Positions 45,288 to 54,205 of a DNA stretch of 64,000 nt are shown here, one piece after another. The position numbers and the translations under genes were made by a program. Source of the DNA: Prochlorococcus marinus XMU1402 (lineage in GTDB: Bacteria; Cyanobacteriota; Cyanobacteriia; PCC-6307; Cyanobiaceae). The stretch covers positions 434,001 to 498,000 of the forward strand of contig NZ_JAAORD010000001.1 of NCBI RefSeq assembly GCF_017696205.1, given 5' to 3'. Every line of letters begins with the position of its first letter. Within the stretch, counting starts at the first letter, position 1. The notes beneath the pieces are model-generated. The model was not told where the DNA came from, did no database searches, and saw only the letters and a list, made by a program, of their open reading frames with translations.

Positions 45288-46514
45288 ATGAGAGATATAT
45301 TTATTGAATGTTCTCCAGGCATTTCTGGAGATATGTTATTAGGAGCACTTTATGATTTAGGTGTGCCTAAAAAAGTAATTGAACAACCACTTATTGATCT
45401 TGGATTAAAGGATCTATATAATCTAGAATTTGAAGAATCTAAAAGTTGTTCAATCCGCGGGGTCAAGGCAAAGGTTGAGAGTATTGATTGTGGTCCAACC
45501 AAAAGAAATTGGAGAAGTATTAAAGAACTTATTTTAAAGGGGCAATTAGAGGAGAAATTACAGCAAATTATTTATGAAGTTTTTGAATCATTAGCAAATG
45601 CAGAAGGAAAAGTTCATGGCATCGAACCTGAGGAGGTTCATTTTCATGAGATTGGGGCTATCGATTCTTTAGTAGATATCATAGGTGTCTGTGCTGCGTG
45701 GAATTACTTGAATCCTAGAAAGGTTTATTGCAATGAACCTATGTTAGGTAAAGGTTTTGTGCAAACAGAACATGGTAAATTATCGGTCCCACCTCCTGCT
45801 GTTATTGAGCTAATAAGAAAAAATAATATTAGAGTTTTATCATGTTTTAATTCAATAGAGGGTGAACTATCTACACCAACAGGTATTTCTTTGCTTTCAT
45901 GTTTAGTTGATTATTTTCGACCCCCTTCAAAATATTCTATTAAATCTTATGGGGTAGGCATAGGTAACTTAAAATTTCCATTCCCAAATTTGGTTAGAGT
46001 TTATGAAATTGTTTCATTTGAGGATTCTTCCATTAATCAACAAAATAATCCAAATTGTGAAGAAATATCTGTCCAGGAAGCATGGATTGATGACCAAACT
46101 CCTGAAGATGTATCTAATTTTGTAGAGAAATTGAGAATTGAGGGGGCTTACGACGTTTCTTATCAATCTATCAATATGAAAAAAAATAGAATTGGATTCT
46201 CTATTCAAGCGATCTTGCCAATTGAGAAGAAAGAATTTTTTAGGCGATTATGGTTTGATTATTCCAGTACTATTGGAGTTCGTGAAAGGACCCAATCTAG
46301 GTGGATATTACTTAGAAGAAGAGGAGAATGTTCAACGACTTTTGGAAATATAAAAGTTAAACAGATTTTGAAACCTGATGGATCTATAACTATGAAACCT
46401 GAAAATGATGAAGTTTTAAGATTAAAACTTGATCATAAAATATCAACTGACGAAATAAAAAAAATTATACAAGAGTCAAGTAAAAAATTTAAAGCATTTG
46501 AAAACTGGAAATGA
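45288..46514 (+). CDS. larC: LarC-like nickel insertion protein (DUF111)
   Basis: A 408-residue LarC homologue. LarC uses CTP to insert nickel into the pincer nucleotide cofactor made by LarB and LarE. Motifs: ECSPGISGDMLLGALYDLGV at the N-terminus, HFHEIGAIDSLVDIIG near residue 118, and FSIQAILPIEKKEFFRRLWF in the C-terminal half. It is one continuous frame, not the split LarC1/LarC2 form with frameshift. No larA, larB or larE is in the window. It overlaps the following membrane gene by 4 bases (ATGA). Confidence 0.88.
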   Translation: MRDIFIECSPGISGDMLLGALYDLGVPKKVIEQPLIDLGLKDLYNLEFEESKSCSIRGVKAKVESIDCGPTKRNWRSIKELILKGQLEEKLQQIIYEVFESLANAEGKVHGIEPEEVHFHEIGAIDSLVDIIGVCAAWNYLNPRKVYCNEPMLGKGFVQTEHGKLSVPPPAVIELIRKNNIRVLSCFNSIEGELSTPTGISLLSCLVDYFRPPSKYSIKSYGVGIGNLKFPFPNLVRVYEIVSFEDSSINQQNNPNCEEISVQEAWIDDQTPEDVSNFVEKLRIEGAYDVSYQSINMKKNRIGFSIQAILPIEKKEFFRRLWFDYSSTIGVRERTQSRWILLRRRGECSTTFGNIKVKQILKPDGSITMKPENDEVLRLKLDHKISTDEIKKIIQESSKKFKAFENWK

Positions 46515-47461
46515 GATTTAATAAAGGTGATCAACCATATCTGAAATTCCTTAAAAAAATTAATTTTGGTGGTTTAAAGAGTATTTTCTTTATTTCGAGC
46601 TTGTCATATTTTTGCATCTATTTTTTTGATAATATTGATCAAATTTCTTTTGATATCAATTTAGAAAGAAATGGTATTAATCTATCCTTATCATTTTTGT
46701 TTTGTGTTTTAAGTATTTACCTGAACGCTTATGCATGGAAATATATTGTTAAATGGTTTTGGAAAGAATTTAAAAGTAATAATCTAGTATCTTTTTATGT
46801 TTTGACTAATATTCTTAAATACGTTCCAGGAGGGATGTGGCATTTTGTTGAAAGATTTAATTTTATAAAAAAAATAAGTAATCCCCAAATTGCTTTGTAT
46901 TCGACACTCATAGAACCTTATTTTATGTTGTGTGGATCTTTTTTCTTGGCATCACTGGGACTAATTTTTTCACCATTTTATTTTTTTTTGGTTTTTCCAT
47001 TAGTATTCTTAAATAGAAAATTTATTTTTTTGGTATTAAAAAGATTAGGTTCTCTTAAAGGAAAAGTATTTGAAGTCTTGAGACTTCCAAATTCAAGGGG
47101 CAAATTCGAAGATAGGATAAATATAATTTCTTTTTTTCCTACCAGAGCTTTATTGCTTGAAATTGGATTTATTCTAACTAAATTTATTGGGTTTTATATT
47201 TGCTTAAATACTTTTTATGCAAGTAATACTCTGAATATCTTAATTTTATTAGTAATCTTTTCTTTATCATGGTCTATAGGCTTGGTAGTCCCAGCAGCTC
47301 CAGGGGGGGTTGGCGTTTTTGAGGCTTGCTTCCTCTTTTTTGTTGGCAAAAGTATTCCACAAAATATAATTCTTATTAGCTTAGTTTATTTCAGGGTTAT
47401 ATCTACCTCGGCTGATTTGTTTTTAAGCCTACCTTTCTTAATAAGAAAACTATCTAAATGA
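46511..47461 (+). CDS. Lysylphosphatidylglycerol synthase/flippase-like membrane protein
   Basis: A 316-residue protein with about seven or eight helices, resembling the UPF0104/LPG-synthase transmembrane family. The signature near residue 97 is LKYVPGGMWHFVERFNF and the later one is SWSIGLVVPAAPGGVGVFEA near residue 255. These proteins flip or move lipids, or are unassigned. Coupled to larC by an ATGA overlap. Ends 2 bases from the convergent permease stop. Confidence 0.82.
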   Translation: MRFNKGDQPYLKFLKKINFGGLKSIFFISSLSYFCIYFFDNIDQISFDINLERNGINLSLSFLFCVLSIYLNAYAWKYIVKWFWKEFKSNNLVSFYVLTNILKYVPGGMWHFVERFNFIKKISNPQIALYSTLIEPYFMLCGSFFLASLGLIFSPFYFFLVFPLVFLNRKFIFLVLKRLGSLKGKVFEVLRLPNSRGKFEDRINIISFFPTRALLLEIGFILTKFIGFYICLNTFYASNTLNILILLVIFSLSWSIGLVVPAAPGGVGVFEACFLFFVGKSIPQNIILISLVYFRVISTSADLFLSLPFLIRKLSK

Positions 47462-47463
47462 AT

Positions 47464-49002
47464 TTAGTTCTTTTTCTCTAAACTTGGTATCAATGTAATT
47501 GATGCAAAAAGGCCTAAAGTCATGATGATAATGGCAGGTAATATTGCCTCTACCATCCTTTCATCTCCAGCATATTGATATATTCTCACAGATAATGTAT
47601 CGAAATCGAATGGTCTTAAAATAAAGGTTATGGGTAATTCTTTTATCGTGTCTACAAAAACTAAAAGTGATCCTACAAATATTGGTCCTTGAAGAAGAGG
47701 TAGATGAATTTTTTTGATAATTCCAAGCCAATTTTCTCCTAGTCCAAGTGCAGCTTCATCAAGACTAGGAGAAATTCTCTCAAAACTTGAATCAATAGAA
47801 CCTTTAGAAATAGTAAGAAATCGGACAAGATAACCCCAAATCAGTAAGCAAATAGCAATGAAATTAAATTTGGAAGAAGAAATGCTTATTAAAGATAAAG
47901 CTAGTACAGTGCCTGGGATTGCGTAACCTATTCCCGCAAGGTTTGTTATTAGTCCTAGCAATAAGCTTTTATTTGAGCGTTTGGCTAAGGAAATTATTAA
48001 GGAGAATAGCATCGCTATTAATGCAGTTAAAAGTCCTAGACTTATGGTTCTTAATGATAAGGTAAGTAATTCTATAGATAACCCTTTTTGAATTTGATCG
48101 ATATTTAGCAAAACCCAAAAACATGGAATTCCAAAAGAGAAAATTGGTGGAAATAAGGATGCCATTATTGCTAAAAGGGCTCTAGTTTTTTTTAATTCCC
48201 ATCCTTGAGAATCCTTTGATGCAGGATTTTCACTCCACCTTTTTGATTTTCTTCTCGAGAATTTTTCAAAAATAATTAAAGTGAAAATTATTAACAAGGC
48301 TACCAAAGATAATCCAATAGCACTTTTGGGATTACCTTCAATTATCCAATTTTCGGCTATACCAGTAGAAATACTTGGAATATTTAATAATGCAAATGTT
48401 CCTAACTCATTCATGATTTCCATACACATTAAACTTATTCCTGTGATTAGTGCTGGCAAAGCCATTGGAAAAGCAATTTTAAAGAAGCTCCGCCATGGTC
48501 CCACACCTAATCCTCTACTAGCATTGATTTGGTTAACTCCAAATTTATTAAAACTTTCGTTAGCAAGAATGAATACGTATGGATAAGTAGAAATTGAAAG
48601 TATTAAAACCCCCCACCATAAACCAGTTACTTGATATCCCAAAATACTTCCTAAATCCTGCAAAACAGCTGTTATTAGGTATGCTGGGGCGGCTAGTGGA
48701 ATGAGTTGACAAATACGGATAACTTTTCTGAACTTAAAATCACAATTTGAAAGTAACCATCCATTTAAAGTGCCTAATCCTCCTCCAAAAAAACTTGTTA
48801 GTACCAAAACTTTTAAAGTTTCTAATATCTCTTCGCCCCCAGCAATGCCTAATGAAAAATTTCCACTCAAAACATATTGGACTCCTTCAAGAAGAAAATT
48901 GGAAATTGGAATGATTACTAAAAGTGCGACAATAAACGAAGTAAAATAAATAAGTTTAAATTCGGTTAATGCTTGTTTAAATCCTTTAATAAGTATTTTC
49001 AA
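47464..49002 (-). CDS. ABC transporter permease, iron(III)-type (FbpB/FutB-like)
   Basis: A 512-residue permease with two fused membrane domains (about 12 helices). Both halves carry the EAA-type loop: ASRGLGVGPWRSFFKIAFPM in the first half and EAALGLGENWLGIIKKIHLP in the second. The order and length fit Fe3+ transporters of the FutB type. No binding protein or ATPase is next to it. It reads from a TTG. It is 26 bases downstream of the COG0523 GTPase, suggesting co-transcription. Confidence 0.88.
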   Translation of the reverse strand: MKILIKGFKQALTEFKLIYFTSFIVALLVIIPISNFLLEGVQYVLSGNFSLGIAGGEEILETLKVLVLTSFFGGGLGTLNGWLLSNCDFKFRKVIRICQLIPLAAPAYLITAVLQDLGSILGYQVTGLWWGVLILSISTYPYVFILANESFNKFGVNQINASRGLGVGPWRSFFKIAFPMALPALITGISLMCMEIMNELGTFALLNIPSISTGIAENWIIEGNPKSAIGLSLVALLIIFTLIIFEKFSRRKSKRWSENPASKDSQGWELKKTRALLAIMASLFPPIFSFGIPCFWVLLNIDQIQKGLSIELLTLSLRTISLGLLTALIAMLFSLIISLAKRSNKSLLLGLITNLAGIGYAIPGTVLALSLISISSSKFNFIAICLLIWGYLVRFLTISKGSIDSSFERISPSLDEAALGLGENWLGIIKKIHLPLLQGPIFVGSLLVFVDTIKELPITFILRPFDFDTLSVRIYQYAGDERMVEAILPAIIIMTLGLFASITLIPSLEKKN

Positions 49003-49028
49003 AAATTAATTAAATCCTAATATGAACT

Positions 49029-50075
49029 CTAATCTGAATTAAATCTACATGATGACAGTTGATTTTTAATAGTTTGGTGATCTAAGTTTTTCCCAATTAA
49101 TACTATCTTGTTAGTTTTTTCTTTTGTCCATTCCTCATCATCTAGAGAAAACCGCTTTCCAGAAAGGTGAAAAATATGTTTTCTTTCACTTTCCATAAAC
49201 CATAATATACCTTTTGCTCTGAATACATTTTCTGAGATTTGATTATCTAAGAAATATTGAAACTTCCTTAAAGAAAATGGTTCAAATGTCTCATATGAAA
49301 CTGAGGTAAAACCCTCGATATTATTTATCAAATCGTGGGAATGAGAAGAGTGGTCGTGGGAATGAGAAGAGTGGTCGTGGGAATGAGAAGAGTGGTCGTG
49401 GGAATGAGAAGAGTGATCGTTTGAATTTTGTTCTATATTTTTTTTATTTTTCTCGAATTCAATAGTATCCGTCTCAAATAGACCCACGCTCATTATTGTA
49501 TATAATGCAACTTCACTATTAGTTGATCTTAAAATCCTTGGTTCTTTTTTTATTTTTTTTATAAACTCCTCTATTTTCTTTAATTGTTTTTCATTTACTA
49601 AATCAGATTTATTAAGAAGAAGGATATCTCCGTATAAAATTTGAGAATAGGCGACATTTGTTTTATTAATTTCAAAATCAAAATTTTCTCCATCAATGAC
49701 AGTGATTATCGAATCTAATCTTACTTTTTCTCTAAGATCACCAGCCGCAAAAGTCATGGCTACTGGTAATGGATCTGCTAATCCAGTTGTTTCAACAATC
49801 AAATAGTCTAATTTTTCAGCCCTTTCTAAAACTTTGGATACGGTATTTAATAATTCGCCATTGATGGAGCAACATATACAACCATTATTTAATTCGATCA
49901 TATCTTCTGAGCCTTCTATTATTAAGTCATTATCTATTCCGATTTCTCCAAATTCGTTGACTAAAACAGCTGTTTTAATTCCAACTTGATTTTTTAAAAT
50001 ATGATTTAGAAGTGTAGTTTTGCCAGAACCTAAAAATCCACTAATAATAGTAACTGGCAATAAATTTTTAGACAT
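49029..50075 (-). CDS. COG0523/CobW-type GTPase with His-repeat metal domain
   Basis: A 348-residue GTP-driven metallochaperone-like protein. Walker A is GFLGSGKTTLLNHIL (residues 13-27), the metal-binding CXCC is NGCICCSI near residue 65, and the GTP specificity motif is NKSDLV. A linker near residues 220-247 holds four tandem DHSSHSH units (28 residues) likely to bind Zn2+ or another metal. Then the CobW C-terminal domain begins (FTSVSYETFEPFSLRKFQYF). In Prochlorococcus several such GTPases occur; the metal is not proven. Confidence 0.92.
   Translation of the reverse strand: MSKNLLPVTIISGFLGSGKTTLLNHILKNQVGIKTAVLVNEFGEIGIDNDLIIEGSEDMIELNNGCICCSINGELLNTVSKVLERAEKLDYLIVETTGLADPLPVAMTFAAGDLREKVRLDSIITVIDGENFDFEINKTNVAYSQILYGDILLLNKSDLVNEKQLKKIEEFIKKIKKEPRILRSTNSEVALYTIMSVGLFETDTIEFEKNKKNIEQNSNDHSSHSHDHSSHSHDHSSHSHDHSSHSHDLINNIEGFTSVSYETFEPFSLRKFQYFLDNQISENVFRAKGILWFMESERKHIFHLSGKRFSLDDEEWTKEKTNKIVLIGKNLDHQTIKNQLSSCRFNSD
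49335..49418 (-). repeat. Four 21-bp tandem repeats encoding a His-rich linker
   Basis: On the + strand, units GTGGGAATGAGAAGAG followed by TGGTC start at 49335, 49356, 49377 and 49398; the last has one change (TGATC). They encode DHSSHSH. In-frame and near-identical, so copy number is probably variable. Confidence 0.9.
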
Positions 50076-50104
50076 TTTGAATAGTTGAAAACAAGTTTAT
50101 ATTT

Positions 50105-50395
50105 TTATTGCTCGAAAATTTTGTTGATTTCCGAAGCTAATGTTTGATCAAGATTCGTAATACCTCCTAGATCATGTGTATTTAATTTAATTATTACTTT
50201 TGCATAAACATTTTCCCAGTTAGGATGATGATTATATTTTTCACAGATTAAAGCAACCTTAGTCATGAAAGCAAAGGCTTCAATAAAATTAGCGAAGTTA
50301 AATTCTCTTTGGATTCGTTTAGATTTAATTTCCCAGCCAGGAATTTTGACAACTAATTCCTTCAATTCTTCATCTTGCAAAATGTAGGGTTCCAT
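50105..50395 (-). CDS. Pterin-4a-carbinolamine dehydratase
   Basis: A 96-residue PCD-like protein. The active-site motif is complete: EKYNHHPNW near residue 53 (two His) and TLNTHDLGGITNLD-like region LNTHDLGGITNLDQ near residue 72 (His, Asp). An intact site suggests a true dehydratase rather than the RuBisCO-assembly factor paralogue found near carboxysome genes. It is in a run with the COG0523 GTPase (29 bases) and YjbQ (36 bases). Confidence 0.9.
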   Translation of the reverse strand: MEPYILQDEELKELVVKIPGWEIKSKRIQREFNFANFIEAFAFMTKVALICEKYNHHPNWENVYAKVIIKLNTHDLGGITNLDQTLASEINKIFEQ

Positions 50396-50431
50396 TAAAT
50401 AATAAATCTGTCTTATTACATTATAAATATC

Positions 50432-50887
50432 TTATTTTTTCTCACCAATTATATGTACATTAATGATTCTTTCCTTTTGATCAAATCGATGTTCCCATAA
50501 ATAAACTGCTTGCCATGTGCCAAGCATAATTTTCCCGTCTTGAAAACTCAAAGATAAACAAGAGTTTGTTAGGGATGTTTTAATATGTGCTGGCATATCG
50601 TCAGCCCCTTCTTGATAATGTTTATAGGATATTTCTTCTCTATTTTTTGATAAGGTTAAGTAGGAATCATAGGGAACTATCGATTGCATATACTTTTTTA
50701 GGTCCCTCAGTACATTTGGATCTGCGTTCTCATTAATAGTTAAACTGCAACTTGTATGAAGTGAAGTTAAATTTAAAATTCCGGAATGAAAATTATTTTT
50801 TTCAACACATAAATTTAAATCATATGTGATATCAATAAAACCCTCTCCATGGGTTATGAATTTTAGTTTTGAAAATATTTGTTCCAT
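50432..50887 (-). CDS. YjbQ family protein (UPF0047)
   Basis: A 151-residue member of the YjbQ/UPF0047 family. Hallmarks are LNLTSLHTSCSLTINENADP (Ser/His-rich pocket), YQEGADDMPAHIKTSL near residue 93 and MLGTWQAVYLWEHR near 122. Members have weak thiamine-phosphate synthase activity when over-expressed in E. coli; the native role is uncertain. It is the first gene of a four-gene minus-strand run with the GTPase and permease. Confidence 0.9.
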   Translation of the reverse strand: MEQIFSKLKFITHGEGFIDITYDLNLCVEKNNFHSGILNLTSLHTSCSLTINENADPNVLRDLKKYMQSIVPYDSYLTLSKNREEISYKHYQEGADDMPAHIKTSLTNSCLSLSFQDGKIMLGTWQAVYLWEHRFDQKERIINVHIIGEKK

Positions 50888-50959
50888 ATAAGTTAAAACT
50901 TAATTAATCAATATCCTATTATGGATAAAGATGCATGTTTTACTGCAGACATTAAAATT

Positions 50960-50975
50960 TTTATCTTAAGATAAA
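50960..50975. promoter_or_regulatory. 16-bp perfect palindrome upstream of M32 gene
   Basis: TTTATCTTAAGATAAA lies in the 108-base divergent region between the YjbQ gene and the M32 carboxypeptidase gene, 20 bases before the latter's start. It might be an operator, but such palindromes are expected a few times by chance in AT-rich DNA of this length. Confidence 0.25.
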
Positions 50976-50995
50976 TTTAATTTCCATTTAAATCT

Positions 50996-52501
50996 TTGGC
51001 TGAAACTCATTGGAATAAGCTGGGTGCTTACCTTAAAGAAACACAAATATTAGGTTCAATCCAAAATACACTTTATTGGGATCAGAATACTGGAATGCCA
51101 AAGAAAGGTGCTTCTTGGAGGTCTGAACAACTTACTTACATTGCAAAAGTATTGCATAAAAGAAATTCTTCAGAAGAATTTTCTAACTTAATTGAATCTG
51201 CTAAAAATGAACTATTAGATAGTGAACTAAAATCTGATAATCAATTTCTTATTAAAGATAAAGAAAGGAATATTAATCTTTTATTGAAGGAATTTAATAG
51301 AGAAAGCAATCTAGATCCAGAATTAGTTGAGTCTTTAGCAAAGGCAAAATCAAAAGGGTATGAAAGCTGGCAAGAGGCTAAGAAAAAATCAGATTTTAAA
51401 ATTTTTCTTCCATTTTTTGAAGAATTAGTCAAATTACGGATTGAAGAGGCAAAACAAATCTCTGATCAATATTCACCATGGGAGACACTTGCCCAACCCT
51501 TTGAACCTGATTTGACTTTGAAGTGGTTGAATAAGATGTTTCAACCATTGAAAGATACTATTCCAGATTTGATTAGAGGAATTAATCAGTCAAAAAAAAA
51601 TCATTGGGATTTAGGTCCAGAATCTCAAGAAAATTTGTGTTCTAAATTACTTGATGAATTTGGGAGAGATAAAGATCTTGTTGTTGTTGGTAAATCTCCT
51701 CATCCTTTTTCAATTACACTAGGACCTAATGATTATAGGATTACGACAAGAATTGTTGAAGGTGAACCATTATCAAGTTTTTTAGCAACTGCGCATGAGT
51801 GGGGCCATTCGATTTATGAGCAGGGTCTGCCATCTCAAAGTCATCAATGGTTTGCTTGGCCTTTAGGTCAAGCAACTTCCATGGGTATTCATGAAAGTCA
51901 ATCTTTATTTTGGGAAAATAGAATAGTTAAATCCAAATCTTTTTCAAAAAGATTTTTTGAAAAATTCGCTTCGGCTGGATGTTCTCTAAATAATTATCTA
52001 GAACTATGGAAATCTATAAATCACATTGAAGCAGGATTAAATAGGGTTGAAGCAGATGAACTGACTTATGGCTTACATATACTAGTTAGAACAGAACTTG
52101 AAATAGATTTGATTGAAGGAGGTTTGCCTGCTGAAGATATTCCAGCAGAATGGAATAAAAGATATGGAGAACTTCTTGGAATAACACCATCTAATGATTC
52201 AGAAGGATGTCTCCAAGATGTTCATTGGAGCGAAGGTGCGTTTGGATATTTTCCTTCATATTTGTTAGGTCATCTTATAAGTGCGCAAATATCTTCTCAA
52301 ATGGAAAAAGACATTGGTTTGATTGATAACTTAATCGAAAATGGTGAATATAATAAAATTATCTTTTGGTTAAGAAATAATATTCATAAATATGGCAGAT
52401 CAGTTAATTCTATGGAATTAGTGAAAACTGTTACCAACGAAGATCTTTCACCAAACTATTTTCTTAATCATTTAAAATCCAAATTAAATGATATTTGCTG
52501 A
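50996..52501 (+). CDS. Thermostable carboxypeptidase 1 (M32 family)
   Basis: A 501-residue zinc metallocarboxypeptidase of the Taq type. The zinc site is ATAHEWGHSIYEQGLPSQ (HEXXH near residue 264), the third ligand is in MGIHESQSLFWENR, and DYRITTRIVE precedes. The product starts at TTG with AETHWNKLGAYLKETQILGS, a good N-terminus for the family. Monocistronic in this layout; ppa follows 63 bases later. Confidence 0.93.
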   Translation: MAETHWNKLGAYLKETQILGSIQNTLYWDQNTGMPKKGASWRSEQLTYIAKVLHKRNSSEEFSNLIESAKNELLDSELKSDNQFLIKDKERNINLLLKEFNRESNLDPELVESLAKAKSKGYESWQEAKKKSDFKIFLPFFEELVKLRIEEAKQISDQYSPWETLAQPFEPDLTLKWLNKMFQPLKDTIPDLIRGINQSKKNHWDLGPESQENLCSKLLDEFGRDKDLVVVGKSPHPFSITLGPNDYRITTRIVEGEPLSSFLATAHEWGHSIYEQGLPSQSHQWFAWPLGQATSMGIHESQSLFWENRIVKSKSFSKRFFEKFASAGCSLNNYLELWKSINHIEAGLNRVEADELTYGLHILVRTELEIDLIEGGLPAEDIPAEWNKRYGELLGITPSNDSEGCLQDVHWSEGAFGYFPSYLLGHLISAQISSQMEKDIGLIDNLIENGEYNKIIFWLRNNIHKYGRSVNSMELVKTVTNEDLSPNYFLNHLKSKLNDIC

Positions 52502-52564
52502 ATTTTTAATTTTAAAGAAATTGGTTGAGTATGAGGATGTAAGATAAATAAAAATTATTTCTTG

Positions 52565-53152
52565 ATGGCAAATCTAAATCAGCCCCCAAGCAGGGTTACA
52601 CCAAATTTATTGCATATACTTGATGCTTTCACTGATAGCTCAAATAAAATAGTTAACACTATTGTTGAATTGAACTCAAATACAATAAATAAATATGAAT
52701 TAATTACAGAAACGGGTCACCTTAAACTTGATAGGGTGGGTTATTCTTCACTTGCTTATCCTTTTGCTTATGGATGTATACCAAGGACATGGGATGAAGA
52801 TGGAGATCCACTTGATGTTGAAATTGTTAGCGTAACTGAGCCATTGATACCCGGATCTATTGTGGAAGCAAGGATTATTGGGGTAATGAAATTTGATGAT
52901 GGTGGAGAGGTAGATGATAAGGTAATAGCAGTTCTGGCAGATGACAAAAGGATGGATCATATCTCAAGTTTTGAAGACCTTGGAGAACATTGGTTAAAAG
53001 AAACAAAGTATTATTGGGAGCACTACAAAGATCTAAAAAAACCTGGAACATGCACTGTTAATGGTTTTTTTGGAATAGAAGAAGCTGTTAAAGTGATTAG
53101 AGATTGTGAAGAGAGATATAAAAAAGAAATTGATCCTAAATTAGTAAATTAA
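52565..53152 (+). CDS. ppa: Inorganic pyrophosphatase
   Basis: Family I soluble pyrophosphatase. Starting at the ATG at 52565 (a TTG precedes it) gives 195 residues, with ITETGHLKLDRVGYSSLAYP early, PFAYGCIPRTWDEDGDPLDV including the DxDPxD metal site, and RMDHISSFEDLGEHW later. Convergent with hemC; stops adjacent, with a terminator-like hairpin over them. Confidence 0.96.
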   Translation: MANLNQPPSRVTPNLLHILDAFTDSSNKIVNTIVELNSNTINKYELITETGHLKLDRVGYSSLAYPFAYGCIPRTWDEDGDPLDVEIVSVTEPLIPGSIVEARIIGVMKFDDGGEVDDKVIAVLADDKRMDHISSFEDLGEHWLKETKYYWEHYKDLKKPGTCTVNGFFGIEEAVKVIRDCEERYKKEIDPKLVN

Positions 53153-53161
53153 CTAATTTTT
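53138..53161. terminator. Hairpin terminator at ppa/hemC convergence
   Basis: AAATTAGT (53138-53145) pairs perfectly with ACTAATTT (53152-53159) around a 6-nt loop, followed by TT and then GTTTTC. It overlaps both stop codons. Weak (AT-rich) but placed as expected for a bidirectional terminator. Confidence 0.4.
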
Positions 53162-54109
53162 GTTTTCTCTAAATTCTTCAAATATTTCGCTGAGAATTAT
53201 ATCTGCACCTTGTTGCTTTAGTTTTTTTGCCAGTTCTATACCTACTTGCTCAGGGTCATTAATATTACCAATAACTTGATCTTTTATAAGCCTTTTCCCA
53301 TCAAGAGAGGCTACCATACCAGTAAGATAAAGTTTTTCATTCTCTATTTTGCTATTAACACCTATGGGGACTTGACACCCACCTTCAAGCTCTCTTAAAA
53401 AAGCCCTCTCTGCCAGACATCTTTGACTAGTTGGTTTATCTTCTAAGACATTTATAATCTCTAAAACTTTTTCATCATCAGATTTGCATTCAATACCTAG
53501 AGCTCCCTGCCCAACGGCATGGAGGGAAATTTCACTTGGAATAATCTGGTGAATTCTTGATTCAAAGCCTAATCTCTTTAAACCAGCAGCAGCAAGAATT
53601 ATACAGTCAAATTCTCCGGCATCTAATTTTTCTATTCGTGTAATCACATTTCCCCGGATATCTTTGAAAACAAGATGTGGGTACTTATTTCTTAATTGTG
53701 CAAGTCTTCTAAGAGAGCTTGTCCCCACAATTGAACCTGAAGGTAAAGTTTCTAATTTATAACAATTATTTTTTTTGCTTACTACTAAAGCATCTGCAGG
53801 GTCCTCTCTTTTTGTGATACATCCTAATTTAAGCCCAATAGGTAGATTTGTTGGTAAATCCTTTAGAGAATGAACTGCTATATCTGCTTGGCCTACTAGC
53901 ATTTGTGCTTCAAGTTCCTTTGTAAATAAGCCTTTATCGCCTATTTTTGCAAGTGCTACATCAAGAATTTTGTCACCTTGAGTTGCCATAGCCTCTATTG
54001 ATACTTCTATATTGGGAATATTTTTTTCTAGTTGATCTTTAACCCATAAAGTTTGAACCATGGCTAGTTTACTTCTTCTACTAGCTATTTTCAGTTTAAA
54101 ATTAGTCAT
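53153..54109 (-). CDS. hemC: Porphobilinogen deaminase
   Basis: Makes hydroxymethylbilane, two steps after hemL in tetrapyrrole synthesis. It has 318 residues: [20 protein letters not shown] near the N-terminus, [14 protein letters not shown] near residue 78, [14 protein letters not shown] near residue 132, and the dipyrromethane-binding Cys in [11 protein letters not shown] near residue 243. rpoD lies 96 bases upstream on the same strand. Confidence 0.97.
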   Translation of the reverse strand: MTNFKLKIASRRSKLAMVQTLWVKDQLEKNIPNIEVSIEAMATQGDKILDVALAKIGDKGLFTKELEAQMLVGQADIAVHSLKDLPTNLPIGLKLGCITKREDPADALVVSKKNNCYKLETLPSGSIVGTSSLRRLAQLRNKYPHLVFKDIRGNVITRIEKLDAGEFDCIILAAAGLKRLGFESRIHQIIPSEISLHAVGQGALGIECKSDDEKVLEIINVLEDKPTSQRCLAERAFLRELEGGCQVPIGVNSKIENEKLYLTGMVASLDGKRLIKDQVIGNINDPEQVGIELAKKLKQQGADIILSEIFEEFRENKN

Positions 54110-54205
54110 TAAATATTATTCTGAGTTTAGATAAAAAGTAAGTCGAATTTATTTTAAGCTATTCTTTTGCAACTTTCCAAAGCTGAAAATTATATTTAAC
54201 TATTT

